A DNA stretch of 64,000 bases from Calothrix brevissima NIES-22 (GCF_002367995.1 NZ_AP018207.1:6460646-6524645); one strand, 5' to 3'. Positions 26,572 through 36,216 are shown, counted from the first letter of the stretch. Notes: a model not told the origin generated them from the letters alone. A program made the numbers and translations.

Positions 26572-27771
26572 ATGGGTCGCGCCAAAAAGGTTGTCTTAGC
26601 ATATTCTGGGGGAGTTGATACCTCGGTTTGCATTCCCTACCTCAAACAAGAGTGGGGTGTGGAAGAAGTAATTACGCTAGCCGCAGATTTAGGTCAAGGT
26701 GATGAATTAGAACCAGTTCGCGAAAAAGCCCTAAAATCGGGTGCAAGTGAATCTCTGGTAGCGGATGTTAAAGACAGCTTTGTGAAAGATTACGCTTTTG
26801 CAGCGATTCAAGCTAACGCTTTATATGAAAATCGTTATCCGCTAGGAACTGCACTTGCTCGCCCGCTAATTGCCAAAATATTAGTAGAAACAGCAGAAAA
26901 ATATGGAGCCGATGCGATCGCTCACGGTTGTACCGGTAAGGGTAACGATCAGGTGCGGTTTGATGTCTCCTGTGCAGCGCTAAATCCCAATCTAAAAATC
27001 CTCGCACCAGCTAGAGAATGGGGAATGAGCCGTGAGGAAACCATCGCCTATGGCGAACGCTATGGTATCCCCGCACCTGTGAAAAAGTCTTCTCCTTATA
27101 GTATTGATAAAAATTTACTCGGTCGTAGCATTGAAGCTGGTGTCCTCGAAGATCCCGCTAATGAGCCACCAGAAGAAATTTATCAGATGACAAAAGCGAT
27201 CGCTGATACCCCAAATCAGCCGGAGTACATCGAAATTGGTTTCCAACAAGGTATTCCTACTACCCTCAACGGTGTAGCTAAAACTCCAGTAGCCTTAATT
27301 GACGAACTCAATCAGCTAGCGGGAAATCATGGGATCGGTCGCATTGACATGATCGAAAACCGCTTGGTGGGAATTAAATCGCGGGAAATCTACGAATCAC
27401 CCGCAATGATTGTGTTAATTCAAGCACACAGAGATTTGGAAAGCTTAACTTTAACCGCAGATGTTAGTCACTATAAGCGCGGTATTGAAGAGACTTATAC
27501 CCAATTAGTTTACAACGGTCTCTGGTACAGTCCGCTTAAAGCTGCTTTGGATGGGTTTATTCAAAAAACTCAAGAACGAGTTGCGGGAACTGTGCGACTC
27601 AAATTATTTAAAGGTAATGCTACCCTTGTCGGGCGTTGGAGCGATAATTCCCTTTACAGTCCAGATTTAGCCACCTACGGCGCTGAAGATCAATTCGATC
27701 ATAAAGCGGCTGAAGGCTTTATTTATGTTTGGGGTTTACCAACCAGGATTTGGGCACAACAAAATAAATAA
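26572..27771 (+). CDS. argG: Argininosuccinate synthase
   Basis: ArgG condenses citrulline and aspartate with ATP to argininosuccinate in arginine synthesis. The ATP pyrophosphatase loop is [10 protein letters not shown] near the N-terminus; [12 protein letters not shown] and [17 protein letters not shown] are further family signatures. Length about 399 is standard. The ATG at 26572 is preferred because GGAG lies 6-10 bases before it; a GTG four codons earlier overlaps that site. argH is also in this window (49.6 kb) but far away; together they feed arginine to cyanophycin (cphA at 57.9 kb). Confidence 0.97.
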   Translation: MGRAKKVVLAYSGGVDTSVCIPYLKQEWGVEEVITLAADLGQGDELEPVREKALKSGASESLVADVKDSFVKDYAFAAIQANALYENRYPLGTALARPLIAKILVETAEKYGADAIAHGCTGKGNDQVRFDVSCAALNPNLKILAPAREWGMSREETIAYGERYGIPAPVKKSSPYSIDKNLLGRSIEAGVLEDPANEPPEEIYQMTKAIADTPNQPEYIEIGFQQGIPTTLNGVAKTPVALIDELNQLAGNHGIGRIDMIENRLVGIKSREIYESPAMIVLIQAHRDLESLTLTADVSHYKRGIEETYTQLVYNGLWYSPLKAALDGFIQKTQERVAGTVRLKLFKGNATLVGRWSDNSLYSPDLATYGAEDQFDHKAAEGFIYVWGLPTRIWAQQNK

Positions 27772-27774
27772 AAT

Positions 27775-27825
27775 AAAAGTCAAAAGGCAAAGGTAATCAG
27801 TTGTTTCTTTTGCCTTTTGACTTTT
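27775..27825. terminator. Convergent terminator between argG and dedA
   Basis: A perfect 17-base inverted repeat (27775-27791 and 27809-27825, AAAAGTCAAAAGGCAAA and its complement) with a 17-base loop. The arms resemble the dispersed aaaagtc repeats, so a repeat seems to have been used as the shared 3' structure of the two converging genes. Confidence 0.7.
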
Positions 27826-27832
27826 GACTTGA

Positions 27833-28462
27833 TTATTCTCCCGCCGCGCGCTTAACTTGGCGAGATTCTAACCAAATAGGCACAACAATTAAAGCCACTA
27901 AAATGAGTAAGGCAGCGATCGCAAAATGGCTCACCCAGGAAACCAATTGTTCTAACGAAACAACTTTTCCGGCAAAGAAAGCCAATGTTACCATCACGGT
28001 TGCCCAAGCACTTGCCCCTGCTAAGTTATATACAAAGAATTTTCCGAAGGACATATCAGCTATCCCCGCTAGGGGCGCAGCAAATATGCGCAATAACGCA
28101 AAGAAGCGTCCAAAAAATACAGCCTTAACAGCATTTTCACTAAATTGGGCTTTAATATTTAGTAACTTTTCTTCAGAGATCCGGAATAACTTCCCAATCT
28201 GTAGCAAGACATTCCAGCCACCAAGTCTACCAATCCAGTAACCAACAGTGCCACCAATTGCAGCACCAGCAACGGCGTCCCCCAGCACCAGCCAGTAATT
28301 TAGTTCATTACTACCTGCAAGAAACCCACCTACAAGGGTTACGGTCTCACCAGGAAGGGGAATGCCTAAATTTTCTAGTAAAATTCCCAAAAAAATTGCC
28401 CAATAACCATAATGGTGGGCGAATTCCTGGATGTTTTCTAGTGAAATCAACTCAAGAGACAT
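27833..28462 (-). CDS. DedA/VTT-domain membrane protein
   Basis: A 209-residue integral membrane protein of the DedA superfamily, whose members are undecaprenyl-phosphate or lipid flippases/scramblases. Family marks are ENLGIPLPGETVTLVGGFLAG (conserved E-x-PxPxE motif, residues about 29-49), GYWIGRLGG and the amphipathic FFGRFFALLRIFAAPLAGIADMSFGKFFVYN with the conserved Arg residues. Four to five hydrophobic helices are visible. It converges on argG. Confidence 0.93.
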   Translation of the reverse strand: MSLELISLENIQEFAHHYGYWAIFLGILLENLGIPLPGETVTLVGGFLAGSNELNYWLVLGDAVAGAAIGGTVGYWIGRLGGWNVLLQIGKLFRISEEKLLNIKAQFSENAVKAVFFGRFFALLRIFAAPLAGIADMSFGKFFVYNLAGASAWATVMVTLAFFAGKVVSLEQLVSWVSHFAIAALLILVALIVVPIWLESRQVKRAAGE

Positions 28463-28925
28463 TCCGCACCGCCGCCTTTACAAATTTTTACTTGTACTAT
28501 AATCTTTGCTCCTTTTTGGCTGGGGTGTCAATCAAGCCACTGACAAGATTTAATAGCTTCTATCCTCATACTAACTATTATCTCTAGAGTCTTGACGACA
28601 GATCCGTTTTCAGGTAGTAACATACCAGTATAGTTACTGAGACTAACTATAATCTTTTTATAAAAAATTTATCTGCAAGCTCATTAATGTAAAAATCTTG
28701 TAAAAGGATATACACGCTACTGTAATTATTAGTAGCTTATGCCTAATATTGTGAAAGTTAAAACAAATTATACGGCATAAGTACTGAAAAATGTTGTCGA
28801 AGATGCACTTTTGTCATACCTAATTTATCGAGGTAATTACAGAATTTGCATATCCGTCAGACACTCAGTATCAGTGCCGATTTTCTGTTTTCTGTTATAG
28901 TGTTGCAATTAATACCGTGAAATTC
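28463..28925. other. Intergenic region upstream of divergent dedA and STAS genes
   Basis: About 460 bases, AT-rich. An eight-base perfect inverted repeat (CTTATGCC at 28736-28743, GGCATAAG at 28774-28781) could be an operator or hairpin. TATAGT at about 28896 could be the -10 box of the STAS gene. No RNA gene was recognised. Confidence 0.4.
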
Positions 28926-29279
28926 ATGAATCAGACACAACAAACTCAAGTGGTTTTGTTTAAACCCCAAGGTAGTATCGATTTACAAGGTGGAATCGCC
29001 TTAAGTGAGGAAATGTCTGAGGTAGTACCACAACCTCATCAACTCTGGGTTATCGACCTAGCAACCGTAGATTTTATGGACAGTTCTGGCCTCGTATCCC
29101 TGGTGACAGGATTAAAAGCCGCACATCAAAGTGGCTGTCGCTTGGTGCTGTGCAATGTCAAAGCACCTGTACGCTTAATTTTAGAATTGACTCAGTTGGA
29201 TTCAGTATTTGAAATCTTTCATACCTATGAAGATGTCATGAATATCACTGAGGACAGTAGGCTGTTAGTAGCAGGGTAA
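28926..29279 (+). CDS. STAS-domain anti-sigma factor antagonist
   Basis: A single STAS domain as in SpoIIAA/RsbV proteins, which bind and are phosphorylated by an anti-sigma kinase. The phospho-acceptor Ser lies in the classic DFMDSSGLVSLV segment (about residues 55-66); QLWVIDLATV and LVLCNVKAPVRLILELTQLD complete the fold. The ATG at 28926 (MNQTQQTQVV) is chosen over a GTG three codons upstream. No anti-sigma kinase or phosphatase is adjacent, so the partner is unknown. Confidence 0.92.
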   Translation: MNQTQQTQVVLFKPQGSIDLQGGIALSEEMSEVVPQPHQLWVIDLATVDFMDSSGLVSLVTGLKAAHQSGCRLVLCNVKAPVRLILELTQLDSVFEIFHTYEDVMNITEDSRLLVAG

Positions 29280-29505
29280 GCCTTTATTCATAACAAATTA
29301 TGATGGTGAGTCAAAGCTGTTTTAGTAATTCTTAATAAATTTTTTATAATTATAGCCTCACCATCATTAACATTAACAGACTTGTGCTGCCACAATAGCA
29401 GTAAATCTACATACCTTCAGGGCGATTGCTCTTGAGGCTTACATATGGCAGCTGATTGCAGTTAGTAGGCGATGGCAATTGGTTGAATTCAACCCATAAA
29501 GCAAG

Positions 29506-29533
29506 ACTCCCCGCACCTCAAAGCTAGGGGAGT
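29506..29533 (-). terminator. Possible terminator hairpin after coiled-coil gene
   Basis: ACTCCCC (29506-29512) pairs with GGGGAGT (29527-29533), about 30 bases beyond the stop of the leftward coiled-coil gene. The T-rich tail is weak, so the call is tentative. Confidence 0.45.
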
Positions 29534-29563
29534 AAATTATCAGTCAATGTTAATTAATATTAA

Positions 29564-30115
29564 CTATATAGCAGAAATATTAGTTTGGTCGGCAGAGGGA
29601 CGGGGAAAAGATGGCAGATCGATGCCACTATGGTTGACATTACGGCTTTTGACTGCCAAACGATAACTGACGCTTTGCAGTTCTGCTTGGAGTTGGCGAT
29701 TTTCTTTTTGTAATATTGCCACTTTTTCTCGGATTGGAGCCATACGCTCCTCGAATTTGCGCCGATAAATTTGCGGTAACTCTTGAACTACTTGCTCTAA
29801 CATCCGACTGCGATCGGTGAGTTCTTGGACTGACTGACGCAGTTGGTAGATTTCGGCGTCTCGCGCTGTAATTTGCTCTTGGTAGAAAGTCACCTGTTGT
29901 TCGACTGCTTGCAATTGTTCTTGCAAAGCTTGCAACTGCTGCATATCTCTTTCCGGTTCCGGTTTTGGGGGAATAAAGGTAGTATTACCCTTTACCAGCC
30001 GGAAAAGTTCTTGAGATAGTTGTTGCACTAATTGATCGCGAAGTTGCAACTCTTGGCGGAGTTGCGATACTTCATTAGAGAGAGCTTGGATGTCGGATGT
30101 ATCAAATTGGCTCAC
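29564..30115 (-). CDS. Hypothetical coiled-coil protein
   Basis: A 183-residue protein that is almost entirely coiled coil: residues about 5-45 (IQALSNEVSQLRQELQLRDQLVQQLSQELFRL) and about 55-150, separated by a Pro-rich hinge (TFIPPKPEPERD). The C-terminal 25 residues (LPSFPRPSADQT) are disordered. There is no signal or membrane segment. I believe it is conserved among filamentous cyanobacteria but know no function; a scaffolding or cytoskeletal-like role is only a suggestion. It is upstream-adjacent to rpsF on the same strand but about 200 bases apart. Confidence 0.8.
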   Translation of the reverse strand: MSQFDTSDIQALSNEVSQLRQELQLRDQLVQQLSQELFRLVKGNTTFIPPKPEPERDMQQLQALQEQLQAVEQQVTFYQEQITARDAEIYQLRQSVQELTDRSRMLEQVVQELPQIYRRKFEERMAPIREKVAILQKENRQLQAELQSVSYRLAVKSRNVNHSGIDLPSFPRPSADQTNISAI

Positions 30116-30271
30116 AGTGGCTTACAGCTCCCATTCAGAATCTTGTCCACTTTTAGTTAGAATTACGGTCAACTTACTCGTGGTAAGTTGTTGTTAATTT
30201 AGCATTACTAACCAAGCCAAGGAGCAAAAAAGGCAGATTTTTTTATAAGTTTTATGTTAATTATTTTCTCA

Positions 30272-30296
30272 GTGCTGAGTTGCAAGACCTCAGCAC
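30272..30296. terminator. Hairpin at the 3' end of rpsF
   Basis: GTGCTGAG (30272-30279) pairs perfectly with CTCAGCAC (30289-30296), just past the rpsF stop codon. No T run follows on the gene's strand, so it may be an mRNA 3' stabiliser rather than a full terminator. Confidence 0.45.
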
Positions 30297-30315
30297 CGAT
30301 TTACTGCTACATTGC

Positions 30316-30642
30316 CTAAGCAGGTACAGCCGCTTTAGCAGCTTTCTCTTCTTTGACTTCCTGTTTAATTGTCAGGTAGCGAATGACTTCTTCACTTAAG
30401 CGCATTGCTCTTTCAACAGGAGCGATCGCAGTTGGTGGCGCACTGTAGTTAAATTGAATGTAAATGCCATCGCGCTGCTTTTTAATTTCATAAGCCAGAC
30501 GACGCTTACCGCGATTTTGGATTTGGATTTCACCGGCACCTTGTTCTTTAAGCAAGTTCTGATACTTGTTAATCGCTTGCTCTACCTGTTCGTCTCCTAA
30601 ATCGGGACGTAAGATGTACATTGTTTCGTAAACTATCGACAT
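30316..30642 (-). CDS. rpsF: 30S ribosomal protein S6
   Basis: S6 binds S18 and the central domain of 16S rRNA in the small subunit. The 108-residue sequence begins [21 protein letters not shown] and has the conserved [21 protein letters not shown] region; the C-terminus is Lys/Ala-rich. The usual companions ssb, rpsR and rplI are not adjacent here, so it is a single gene, as commonly seen in cyanobacteria. Confidence 0.97.
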   Translation of the reverse strand: MSIVYETMYILRPDLGDEQVEQAINKYQNLLKEQGAGEIQIQNRGKRRLAYEIKKQRDGIYIQFNYSAPPTAIAPVERAMRLSEEVIRYLTIKQEVKEEKAAKAAVPA

Positions 30643-31100
30643 GGCTTTGGAGTCTCCTTATGGACAGATTGGCTGCTGATATTAATTTATACACATAATT
30701 CAAAAAAGAATCTCAGTATAAATCAACATCTGAAGCAACAAGGAACTATAATCTTACCAGTTTTTAAATTGAATCTTGAGCCAAATCAGTCCAAGTTTCA
30801 ATTTCTTACCAGAAGCTACCCCTTGACTTCTGAAGTTTAACAGCCCAAGGAGCAACTTCAGCAATACCCTTATGGTAAGTTGCTGAGTCACAGCAGAGGC
30901 AGTTAATTTAAGCCTAAGACTACTTTTCATCAGGGGAATTCAGTTAGTGGTTGTCAGCCGCTCAATGTCAATATAAATCGATGGGAGAATCCAGGCTCTA
31001 CTGTTGAATATTGACTGTTTGTAATTTCCCCAACAGCTAACTTATGGTGGCTACCAACTAACAGCTTTTAATTGCATCCAAAAGGATATTAATCAAGGTT
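30643..31100. other. Divergent intergenic region upstream of rpsF
   Basis: About 460 bases between rpsF and the FAH-family gene, which point away from each other. It is expected to carry both promoters; TATAGT on the minus strand near 30750 is a possible -10 for rpsF. Nothing else was recognised. Confidence 0.4.
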
Positions 31101-31874
31101 ATGGCGCAGCGCTATGTGCGAGTTCAAAATCCAGAAGGACAGATTTACTATGGGCTATTACAACTATCCTTGAAAGTCCAAGTACTAGATGCTCCACCTT
31201 GGCTACAAGGACAGCCAACAGATTTAATTCTGGAACCAGAAAATTATCACATTCTGGCTCCTTGTGCGCCTTCAAAAATTGTGGCGGTAGGTAAAAATTA
31301 TGCCGATCATGCAGCAGAAATGGGGACGCCTGTACCGAGCGAACCTTTGCTATTTCTCAAGCCGTCAACATGTATTATTGCCTCAGAGACAGAAATTAAA
31401 TATCCGTCGCTGTCTCAACGGGTAGATTATGAAGGCGAGTTAGCGCTGATCATTGGCGATCGCACTAGTGATTGTACTCCCGAAGAAGCCCAAACTAAAA
31501 TTTGGGGTTACACTATCGCTAATGATGTTACCGCCAGGGATTTACAAAAAAAGGACGGTCAATGGTCACGCGCCAAGGGTTTTGACACCTTTTGTCCGTT
31601 AGGCCCGTGGATTGTTCGCGAATTAAATCCGGGAGCGAGATTACAAACGTTTTTAAATGACGATGTTAATCCCGTACAATCCAGCTGTATAGATCAGATG
31701 GTATTTCCACCAGATGTTTTAGTATCCTACATCAGTCAGGTAATGACCTTGCTACCAGGGGATGTGGTGCTGACAGGGACACCAGAGGGTGTAGGCGCGT
31801 TACAGCTAGGCGATCGCGTCCGTGTAGAAATTGAAGGCATTGGTCGCCTAGAAAACACTGTGATTGCTCGTTAA
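31101..31874 (+). CDS. Fumarylacetoacetate hydrolase family protein
   Basis: A metal-dependent hydrolase/decarboxylase of the FAH family, which acts on C-C bonds of beta-dicarbonyl acids (for example acylpyruvates or oxaloacetate). The conserved blocks are KIVAVGKNYADHAAEMG (residues about 60-76), RVDYEGELALIIG with two metal-binding Glu (about 110-122), GYTIANDVTARDLQ with the metal-binding Asp, and TGTPEGVGALQLGD near the C-terminus. An extra N-terminal domain of about 55 residues is normal for the larger members. The exact substrate cannot be read from sequence. Confidence 0.93.
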   Translation: MAQRYVRVQNPEGQIYYGLLQLSLKVQVLDAPPWLQGQPTDLILEPENYHILAPCAPSKIVAVGKNYADHAAEMGTPVPSEPLLFLKPSTCIIASETEIKYPSLSQRVDYEGELALIIGDRTSDCTPEEAQTKIWGYTIANDVTARDLQKKDGQWSRAKGFDTFCPLGPWIVRELNPGARLQTFLNDDVNPVQSSCIDQMVFPPDVLVSYISQVMTLLPGDVVLTGTPEGVGALQLGDRVRVEIEGIGRLENTVIAR

Positions 31875-31877
31875 TCG

Positions 31878-32357
31878 CTAACGCACTTGCATATAAACAG
31901 CATCAGAAATTGCGGGAATTTCTGCGTAACGTCCCATGAGTGACTGAGCTACAGAATATCCAACTGCTGCAACTAGACCGAGAAAGATAGTGCTGGCTAC
32001 TGTTTGCACAGCAAAATCTATCCCAGGGAGTGCAACAACCCGCAAAACTATGCTGCACAGAAACACAATAATATCTAACAGAATTGCCTGCATAGTGTTA
32101 TAGCGAATGAAATGCAGAATTTTTTCATTTCTCACCACTAAAAAGAATAAGGCAAAGAAAACAATTAGTTGTCCTATTTGTCCTAAACTAGCGTAAATGG
32201 CAATAATCGGTTGCAGAGGCAAAAATACAACCTGTAGTGCGGGAAATTGCCTTAATAAGGAAATATAACCGAACATCAACCCATCAATTAAGGGCAATAA
32301 ATAAGGTAGGCAAGCAAAAATGCGATCGGACACCGTTGTAGACCCGCGCCAAGCCAT
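31878..32357 (-). CDS. Tic20 family membrane protein
   Basis: A 159-residue protein with four predicted membrane spans, of the Tic20/Ycf60 family. In chloroplasts Tic20 is a component of the inner-envelope protein import channel; the cyanobacterial relatives' role is not settled. Family marks are DRIFACLPYLLPLIDGLMFG near the N-terminus and IRYNTMQAILLDI in the middle (residues about 94-106). It ends 3 bases from the convergent FAH-family gene, and the tnpB element lies just upstream. Confidence 0.88.
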   Translation of the reverse strand: MAWRGSTTVSDRIFACLPYLLPLIDGLMFGYISLLRQFPALQVVFLPLQPIIAIYASLGQIGQLIVFFALFFLVVRNEKILHFIRYNTMQAILLDIIVFLCSIVLRVVALPGIDFAVQTVASTIFLGLVAAVGYSVAQSLMGRYAEIPAISDAVYMQVR

Positions 32358-32402
32358 TGTGCGTTCTCCTGTGGCTAAAATTCAACAGTTACTTGAGCCT
32401 AG

Positions 32403-32445
32403 GTTGACACTCCACGCCCTATAAGGGCGGGGATTCTACATTCAC
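32403..32445 (-). ncRNA. Probable 3' structure of the tnpB guide (omega) RNA
   Basis: In known TnpB systems the guide RNA scaffold overlaps the 3' part of tnpB and the element's right end, and the guide is the flanking sequence. Here the stop-proximal region and the hairpin near 32413-32433 occupy that place; the flank past about 32402 would be the guide. This is inferred by position and hairpin only. Confidence 0.4.
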
Positions 32446-33651
32446 AGACTTGCCGTTAGACAGCAGGGTTACCCCAACAGCCCAAGAGGGCAAATCTCCT
32501 GTAGCGTAAGTTCCCGTGTGCCCCACGGTAGCTAGACCCCTTCTCAAAATGTTGATGGCTGCATTGATATCCCTGTCTTGATGGAACCCACAGTGAGGAC
32601 AAACATGAGTTCTTGTTGATAGGGATTTCTGTACTTTCTCACCGCAATTAGCACAATTTTGGCTTGTATTTTGGGGAGGAACTGCAATAGTTACCTTTCC
32701 ATATTTATGTCCAAAATACTCTAACCAACTGCGGAAAGTGTACCAACCAGCATCAGAGATTCCCACCGCTAGATGCCGATTACGTACCAGCCCTTTGACA
32801 TTTAAATCTTCATAGGCTACCAAATCGTTAGATTGGATCACGGAGTACGCTAATCTCTTGCAATACTCTTTTCGTTGCCTACTTACCCTTAAATGCTTAC
32901 GGGCATATCTTATTCTAGCTTTGTGGTAATTGTTAGATTGTTGAAGCTTGGCTTTGTGTTTCTCAGGGCTGAACTTCTGAGATTTTTGGCGATTTGCGCG
33001 GTTTAACTGTCTTTCTGACTTGCGGTAAAACTGGGGTGAGGGTTCAACATTGCCTTTATTGTCGGCAATGAAGTACTTTAATCCCAAATCAATACCCACT
33101 ACTTGATTTGTGGGTTGAGTTTCTATTCGCCCATCAACATCGATTGCAAACTGAGCATAGTACCCGTCAGCACGACGCACTAACCGCACACGCTTAATTT
33201 GTTTGAGACAAAAGTAGTTCAGGTCATAGGTTCCCTTTAACTTGAGAGTTCCAATACCTTTCTTATCTGAGAAAGTTATTGCCTTTCTAGTTTCTGAAAG
33301 CTTCCACCCAGTTGATTTATACTCAACGGAACGGCAGTTTTTCTTAAACTTTGGGAAACCCTTTTTACCCTTCACCTTTTTCTTACAGTTATCGTAAAAC
33401 CGAGCTATCGCACTCCAACAACGTTCAGCAGCAGATTGTCTAGCCATTGAGTTTAATTCATCAGCAAAGGGAAATTCAGCAGCTAATACCGCACAGTATT
33501 TATTTAATGCGTACTTATCTACCTTTGAATCTTTGTTATCCATCCAATAGCGTAAGCACTTATTTTGAATGAATTGGCTAGTACGAATTGCTTCGTCTAT
33601 CGCCCGATATTGTTGATCCTTCCCTTTGACCTTAAACTCGTAAACAATCAT
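32419..33651 (-). CDS. tnpB: TnpB RNA-guided endonuclease (IS605 OrfB)
   Basis: TnpB is the RNA-guided nuclease of IS200/IS605 elements and an ancestor of Cas12. The start is placed at the ATG at 33649-33651 (MIVYEFKVKGKDQQ). The RuvC catalytic residues all appear present: Asp in VVGIDLGLKYF, Glu in LVAYEDLNVKGL and Asp in HQDRDINAAINI. The zinc ribbon CANCGEK...CPHCG is complete. Length about 410 is full, so the protein should be active. No tnpA is adjacent. Confidence 0.95.
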   Translation of the reverse strand: MIVYEFKVKGKDQQYRAIDEAIRTSQFIQNKCLRYWMDNKDSKVDKYALNKYCAVLAAEFPFADELNSMARQSAAERCWSAIARFYDNCKKKVKGKKGFPKFKKNCRSVEYKSTGWKLSETRKAITFSDKKGIGTLKLKGTYDLNYFCLKQIKRVRLVRRADGYYAQFAIDVDGRIETQPTNQVVGIDLGLKYFIADNKGNVEPSPQFYRKSERQLNRANRQKSQKFSPEKHKAKLQQSNNYHKARIRYARKHLRVSRQRKEYCKRLAYSVIQSNDLVAYEDLNVKGLVRNRHLAVGISDAGWYTFRSWLEYFGHKYGKVTIAVPPQNTSQNCANCGEKVQKSLSTRTHVCPHCGFHQDRDINAAINILRRGLATVGHTGTYATGDLPSWAVGVTLLSNGKSVNVESPPL

Positions 33652-33784
33652 GGGTATCGACCAATTCACCACATACTTATGCTAACACAAAAAGCATAAA
33701 GCCGTCTGAGAACGACGGGGTTTTAGACCCAAATTTTTGATAACGCAGTTGCTTGTGGTTGCTAGTAAATCTCAATATTCCTAG

Positions 33785-33982
33785 TTATTCTATATTCGCA
33801 ATCCGGAAACCCATCATACATTCATATTGCTCTGGTTGCTGGGCGTTGATGGTGGGTAGTTGATGACCACAACGCAGTTGACCGTGACTCCAACGTGGTT
33901 GTCCGCTACGATCGGCTAGTAAACAAGATTGGCAAACCTTAAGGGGTGTGAGGATTTGATCTTCCATTAAAATTACTAGCAT
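33785..33982 (-). CDS. Small zinc-ribbon-like hypothetical protein
   Basis: A 65-residue protein of unknown function. The ATG at 33980-33982 is supported by a near-perfect ribosome-binding site (AGGAGGA) 7 bases upstream, so this small frame is very likely real. It has CQSC (residues 18-21), CGH (about 38-40) and another Cys near the C-terminus, suggesting a metal-binding ribbon. It lies next to the tnpB element and upstream of a repeat-rich spacer. Confidence 0.75.
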   Translation of the reverse strand: MLVILMEDQILTPLKVCQSCLLADRSGQPRWSHGQLRCGHQLPTINAQQPEQYECMMGFRIANIE

Positions 33983-34342
33983 TCTCTTTCCTCCTGTAAA
34001 TTCACACTACGATCCACATTCGATTTAGGGAGGATCGGCTTTTTAGACGCCCCAGCCGGAGAATTACCAGTAAAAAAGTGGATTTTGATTCAATTGGGCA
34101 GTGAACGCCTAAAAGTAACCTCTAATGTCTCTTGAGCAATGATGTGCGCGATCGCATGAGCTAAAAGCGATCGCCAAGCAATCAAAATTGCTTAGTAGAC
34201 TCTATATTTATTCTATGTTGTGTATAGTTAAGCGGCGTTTTTTTAGTAAAAAGTAATACATATAGTAATACATATATTTTTATCTTCAAGGTCTAGCTGA
34301 GAGATAGGGGTTAGGGGCTAGGGACTAGGGACTAGAAAATAA
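33983..34342. other. Spacer between zinc-ribbon gene and structured repeat
   Basis: Non-coding, with two HIP1-type octamers near 34150-34175 and a tract of ggggctagggactaggg units at 34308-34336. No gene is supported. Confidence 0.5.
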
Positions 34343-34532
34343 GAAGTTGAAGAAGGCAGAAGGCAGAGGGCAGAGGGCAGAAGGTTTTGTTTAGAAGGGG
34401 ATTCTGACCCCTCCTAAACAAGAGCCACCAAATTTTCAATTTGGTGGGGGTCTTAAACCCTTACTCCCTTCGGTCGTGGCAGAGGGCAGGAATCAGAATT
34501 CCCTTCTGCCTTCTGCCTCCTGCCCTCTGCCT
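34343..34532. repeat. Structured foldback element, copy B
   Basis: Same organisation as 25421-25605: purine-rich arm (agaaggcagaaggcagaggg), hairpin 1 (TGTTTAG 34388-34394 with CTAAACA 34414-34420), hairpin 2 (CCACCAAATT 34425-34434 with AATTTGGTGG 34438-34447), the conserved gggtcttaaaccctt, then cccttcggtc and the pyrimidine-rich arm. Both hairpins differ in sequence from copy A but remain fully paired. Confidence 0.7.
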
Positions 34533-34777
34533 TTCTTGATAAATTATCATACACAATGCCCCATGCCCAATGCCCCATGCCCAATGCCCCATGCAATTTC
34601 CTTGGTAAAGTTTGGGACTGACATCTCATAATAAATAAGTCAGCAGAAATTAACATCTATTAGCGAAAGTCATTGAACTATAGACGTTTAACTATGTAAT
34701 CTTGACCGTGGATTGTTGCTACGATGTAACACGCAGCCAAAAATAACCCTTGTGCAATTTCCCTAAGGATAGCTGAA

Positions 34778-36061
34778 GTGAGTAAGACTAATTCGGACTT
34801 TTTGAATGCTAGCGATCCAGCGATCGCGGATTTGTTGAATCAAGAACTTAAGCGTCAACGCGATCATTTAGAGTTGATTGCTAGTGAAAATTTTACCTCT
34901 CCTGCCGTATTGGCGGCTCAAGGTTCTGTACTAACCAATAAATATGCTGAGGGACTTCCTGGTAAACGCTACTATGGCGGTTGTGAATTTATCGATAAAG
35001 TTGAGCAAATAGCCATCGATCGCGCTAAACAGCTATTTGGTGCGGCTCATGCCAACGTCCAACCCCATTCTGGCGCACAAGCGAATTTTGCTGTGTTCTT
35101 GACACTCCTAGAACCAGGCGACAAAATTATGGGGATGGATTTGTCTCATGGCGGACATTTAACTCACGGTTCCCCGGTGAATGTGTCGGGTAAATGGTTC
35201 CAAGTGCGTCATTATGGCGTTAGCCAAGAAACCGAACAACTAGACTACAAGCAAATTCGCGAATTAGCCCTCAAAGAGCGTCCTAAGCTCTTAATTTGCG
35301 GTTATTCGGCTTATCCCCGAATTATTGACTTTGAAAAGTTCCGCAGTATTGCTGATGAAGTAGGTGCTTACTTGCTAGCAGATATTGCCCATATTGCTGG
35401 CTTAGTCGCTACTGGTCTTCATCCTAACCCGATTCCTTACTGTCATGTAGTCACTACTACCACCCATAAAACCCTCCGGGGCCCTCGTGGTGGTTTAATT
35501 TTGACTGGGGACGCAGAATTGGGTAAAAAGCTGGATAAATCGGTTTTTCCCGGAACTCAAGGCGGGCCTTTAGAGCATGTAATTGCGGCTAAAGCAGTAG
35601 CTTTTGGTGAAGCGTTAAAGCCTGAGTTTAAAACCTATTCTGCTCAAGTAATTGATAATGCCCGTGCTTTAGCGTCTCAATTACAAAATCGGGGATTAAA
35701 GCTAGTATCAAATGGGACAGATAACCATTTAATGCTAGTAGATTTACGGTCTATTGGCATGACTGGGAAACAAGCTGATCAGTTAGTTAGTGGCGTAAAT
35801 ATCACCGCCAACAAAAATACCGTTCCCTTTGATCCACAATCACCATTTGTTACCAGTGGTTTGCGATTAGGTTCGCCAGCAATGACTAGTAGAGGATTAG
35901 GAGAAGCAGAATTTACCGAGATTGGTAATATTATTGCCGATCGCCTGCTCTCACCAGATTCTGACGAAGTTGCGGCTGATTGTCGGCGAAGAGTTGCAGC
36001 ATTATGCGATCGCTTCCCCCTGTACTCTCATCTAGAAATTCCTGTACCAGCATTGGTATAG
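34778..36061 (+). CDS. glyA: Serine hydroxymethyltransferase
   Basis: GlyA interconverts serine and glycine with tetrahydrofolate and supplies one-carbon units. The PLP-binding Lys lies in [14 protein letters not shown] (about residues 226-239); [11 protein letters not shown] and [12 protein letters not shown] are further active-site blocks. Length 427 is standard. The start is a GTG at 34778 with TAAGGA about 8-14 bases upstream and the family N-terminus (…[19 protein letters not shown]). It is followed by an inverted heptamer repeat. Confidence 0.97.
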   Translation: MSKTNSDFLNASDPAIADLLNQELKRQRDHLELIASENFTSPAVLAAQGSVLTNKYAEGLPGKRYYGGCEFIDKVEQIAIDRAKQLFGAAHANVQPHSGAQANFAVFLTLLEPGDKIMGMDLSHGGHLTHGSPVNVSGKWFQVRHYGVSQETEQLDYKQIRELALKERPKLLICGYSAYPRIIDFEKFRSIADEVGAYLLADIAHIAGLVATGLHPNPIPYCHVVTTTTHKTLRGPRGGLILTGDAELGKKLDKSVFPGTQGGPLEHVIAAKAVAFGEALKPEFKTYSAQVIDNARALASQLQNRGLKLVSNGTDNHLMLVDLRSIGMTGKQADQLVSGVNITANKNTVPFDPQSPFVTSGLRLGSPAMTSRGLGEAEFTEIGNIIADRLLSPDSDEVAADCRRRVAALCDRFPLYSHLEIPVPALV

Positions 36062-36165
36062 GGTATGGGGCATTGGGCATTGGGCATTGGAACAATTTTG
36101 GGTTTTGGATTTTGGATTTTAGATTGTATTTGAATCTAAAATCTAAAATCTAAAATCTAAAATTC
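36062..36165. repeat. gggcattgg repeats and inverted ttttaga / tctaaaa arrays
   Basis: Directly after glyA come three ggcattggg units, then tandem ttttgga/ttttaga units facing inverse tctaaaa units. The array mirrors the one after prlC and may act as a 3' hairpin for glyA. Confidence 0.85.
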
Positions 36166-36216
36166 CTAGTTCCCAGCCCCCAATCCTGTCTAAAAACTTA
36201 CCTTTTGAAAATACAG

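Larger units (their letters stand above)
32403..33735 (-). mobile_element. IS200/IS605-family element carrying tnpB only
   Basis: The element holds tnpB without a tnpA transposase, so it would need a transposase from elsewhere to move. On the tnpB strand the right end is a GC-rich hairpin (cccgccc-ttata-gggcg) followed by gtgtcaac, which looks like the usual end of cyanobacterial tnpB elements. The left end region has hairpins ccgtc/gacgg (33703-33719) and atgct/agcat. Boundaries are estimates of ±20 bases. Confidence 0.65.
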
